In this document: piece by piece, positions 51,781 through 53,088 of the stretch
Layout: every line of letters begins with the position of its first letter
Position numbering within the stretch: position 1 is the stretch's first letter
From: Mesostigma viride
Taxonomy: Eukaryota; Streptophyta; Mesostigmatophyceae; Mesostigmatales; Mesostigmataceae
Length of the DNA stretch: 53,088 bases
Assembly: GCA_009746045.1 (NCBI GenBank)
Contig: RPFO01000569.1
Coordinates: 1 to 53,088, forward strand
Reading direction: 5' to 3'
Made by a program: the position numbers and the translations under genes
Notes under the pieces: generated by a model
Seen by the model: only the letters and a program-made list of their open reading frames with translations
Told to the model about the DNA's origin: nothing
Database searches by the model: none

Positions 51781-52800
51781 GTGAACCATGAAAAAAAGCA
51801 CGCAACACACCACGCGTCGTACCTTTTTATAGATGTTTCTTTTTTTTTTATGGGGCCGGCCGGGGGCGGCGGTGGCGGCAAAACTGAAGCTAGTGACACC
51901 GCGCAGATGACGCCGTGAACATGTCGCGTTGTACCGTAGAAGATACGAACAAAAAACAAAACACGAAAAAAGAGAGGCGGACCGCATATGACAGGGACAA
52001 AAAAAAGTCAGACACACAGCCTGTGATATCTGGCATGCATAAATACATGTGGTGTGGTGCCGGCATGCATAAATACATGTGCCAGCAAACCTGAGCTGCA
52101 AGGGAGCGAGAAAACCAAGAAAAAAAGCACGCAACACACCACGCGTCGTACCTTTTATAGATCGATGTTTCTTTTTTTTAATGGGGGCGGCCGGGGGCGG
52201 CGGTGGCGGCAAAAATGAAGCTAGTGACACCGCGCAGATGACGCCGTGAACATGTCGCGTTGTACCGTAGAAGATACGAACAAAAAACAAAACACGAAAA
52301 AAGAGAGGCGGACCGCATGTGACAGGGAAGAAAAAAAGTCAGACACACAGCCTGTGTTATCTGGCATGCATAAATACATGTGGTGTGGTGCCGGCATGCA
52401 AAAATACATGTGCCAGCAAACCTGAGCTGCAAGGGAGCGAGAAAACCAAGAAAAAAAGCACGCAACACACCACGCTTTGTACCTTTTATAGATAGATGTT
52501 TCTTTTTTTTAATGGGGCCGGCCGGGGGCGGCGGTGGCGGCAAAAATGAAGCTAGTGACACCGCGCAGATGACGCCGTGAACATGTCGCGTTGTACCGTA
52601 GAAGATACGAACAAAAAACAAAACACGAAAAAAGAGAGGCGGACCGCATATGACAGGGAAGAAAAAAAGTCAGACACACAGCCTGTGTTATCTGGCATGC
52701 ATAAATACATGTGCCAGCAAACCTGAGCTGCAAGGGAGCGAGAAAACCAAGAAAAAAAGCACGCAACACACCACGCGTCGTACCTTTTTATAGATGTTTC
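51781..52800. repeat. ~330-bp tandem repeat, three units plus partial
   Basis: The motif GCACGCAACACACCACGC recurs at about 51798, 52127, 52458 and 52759 (spacing 329, 331, 301). Each unit contains a T/A run, GGCGGCGGTGGCGGCAAAA, and GAACATGTCGCGTTGTACCG. Each also carries one or two embedded GGCATGCATAAATACATGTG segments that are single units of the neighbouring minisatellite. The last unit lacks one such segment, accounting for its 30-bp shorter spacing. Confidence 0.93.
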
Positions 52801-53088
52801 TTATTTTTTATCCTTGTCCTTCGGGGGCAGCGGTGGCGGCAAAAAGAAAACTGATAGCAAACGAGAACCCTGCAACCAAACGAGAACCACCAAAAAAACC
52901 CATTCATTTCCCCGTCAGCGACCGGCACCACGACACCAAAAAAGCGACAAAATTATCTGGCCGATTACGCCAATCATAAAACCACTATCTGTCAAAAGCA
53001 TCCATGTACATCCACCGCCATTGCTCACCTCTTTCTTAACCGTGTGTGTCGACAATGGCGTTGCTCAGTTGAATATGGCTGTCGGGTT
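52801..53088. other. Right end of window, diverged repeat then unique sequence
   Basis: The first ~50 bases are a diverged copy of the 330-bp unit (GGCAGCGGTGGCGGCAAAAAG). The rest is A-rich to mixed sequence with no gene or repeat that I can support. Confidence 0.5.

Overview
The window looks like nuclear DNA of a plastid-bearing eukaryote, most likely a green alga or another unicellular alga. Three things point this way: introns with GT..AG borders and a recognisable branch site, Ty1/Copia-class LTR retrotransposons, and a decayed AT-rich fragment of plastid rpoB in a GC-richer background. I could not name the species. Most of the window is repetitive, and nearly all credible host genes lie on the minus strand.

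Layout. Positions 141-5264 plus 21042-21341 hold candidate exons of one minus-strand gene of unknown function. Its introns contain tandem units built on the 14-bp palindrome CCAACGGCCGTTGG. The first intron would be about 15.8 kb and carries a roughly 7-kb ACAAGG hexanucleotide satellite. LTR element 1 (12842-20696, target duplication GGTGC) has inserted inside that satellite. Positions 21.9-23 kb hold another candidate exon, a ~79-bp tandem repeat and the rpoB fragment. Positions 23.2-28.3 kb hold a head-to-tail cluster of small lineage-specific genes: Cys/His-rich putative zinc proteins, an acidic protein, an unknown, and a MYND-finger protein. Many have the palindrome in their flanks. LTR element 2 (28367-37968, target duplication AACGG) has inserted at the centre of such a palindrome 61 bp upstream of the MYND gene, and is itself broken by a 1.77-kb insertion. 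Positions 37.97-40.27 kb are a 208-bp tandem array with the palindrome in each unit. Positions 40.3-44.36 kb hold a candidate exon, a fold-back with tRNA-like motifs, an F-box-like gene, a second MYND gene and a small plus-strand spliced gene. From 44.39 kb to the end are a ~7.1-kb 29-bp minisatellite, nine 30-bp units and ~330-bp tandem repeats.

The two LTR elements are members of one family. Read on the minus strand they carry 5' LTR, an extra 236-codon ORF, gag with a CCHC knuckle, an in-frame UGA, pol, a polypurine tract and 3' LTR. In pol the recognisable order is integrase, then a retropepsin-like segment, then reverse transcriptase and RNase H, which differs from the usual Copia order.

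Several host ORFs break at or near poly-C/poly-G runs and resume in another frame. This suggests homopolymer sequence errors or young pseudogenes, so single-ORF coordinates here underestimate gene lengths. The very long ORFs across the ACAAGG satellite are artefacts, because that hexamer has no stop codon in any frame.
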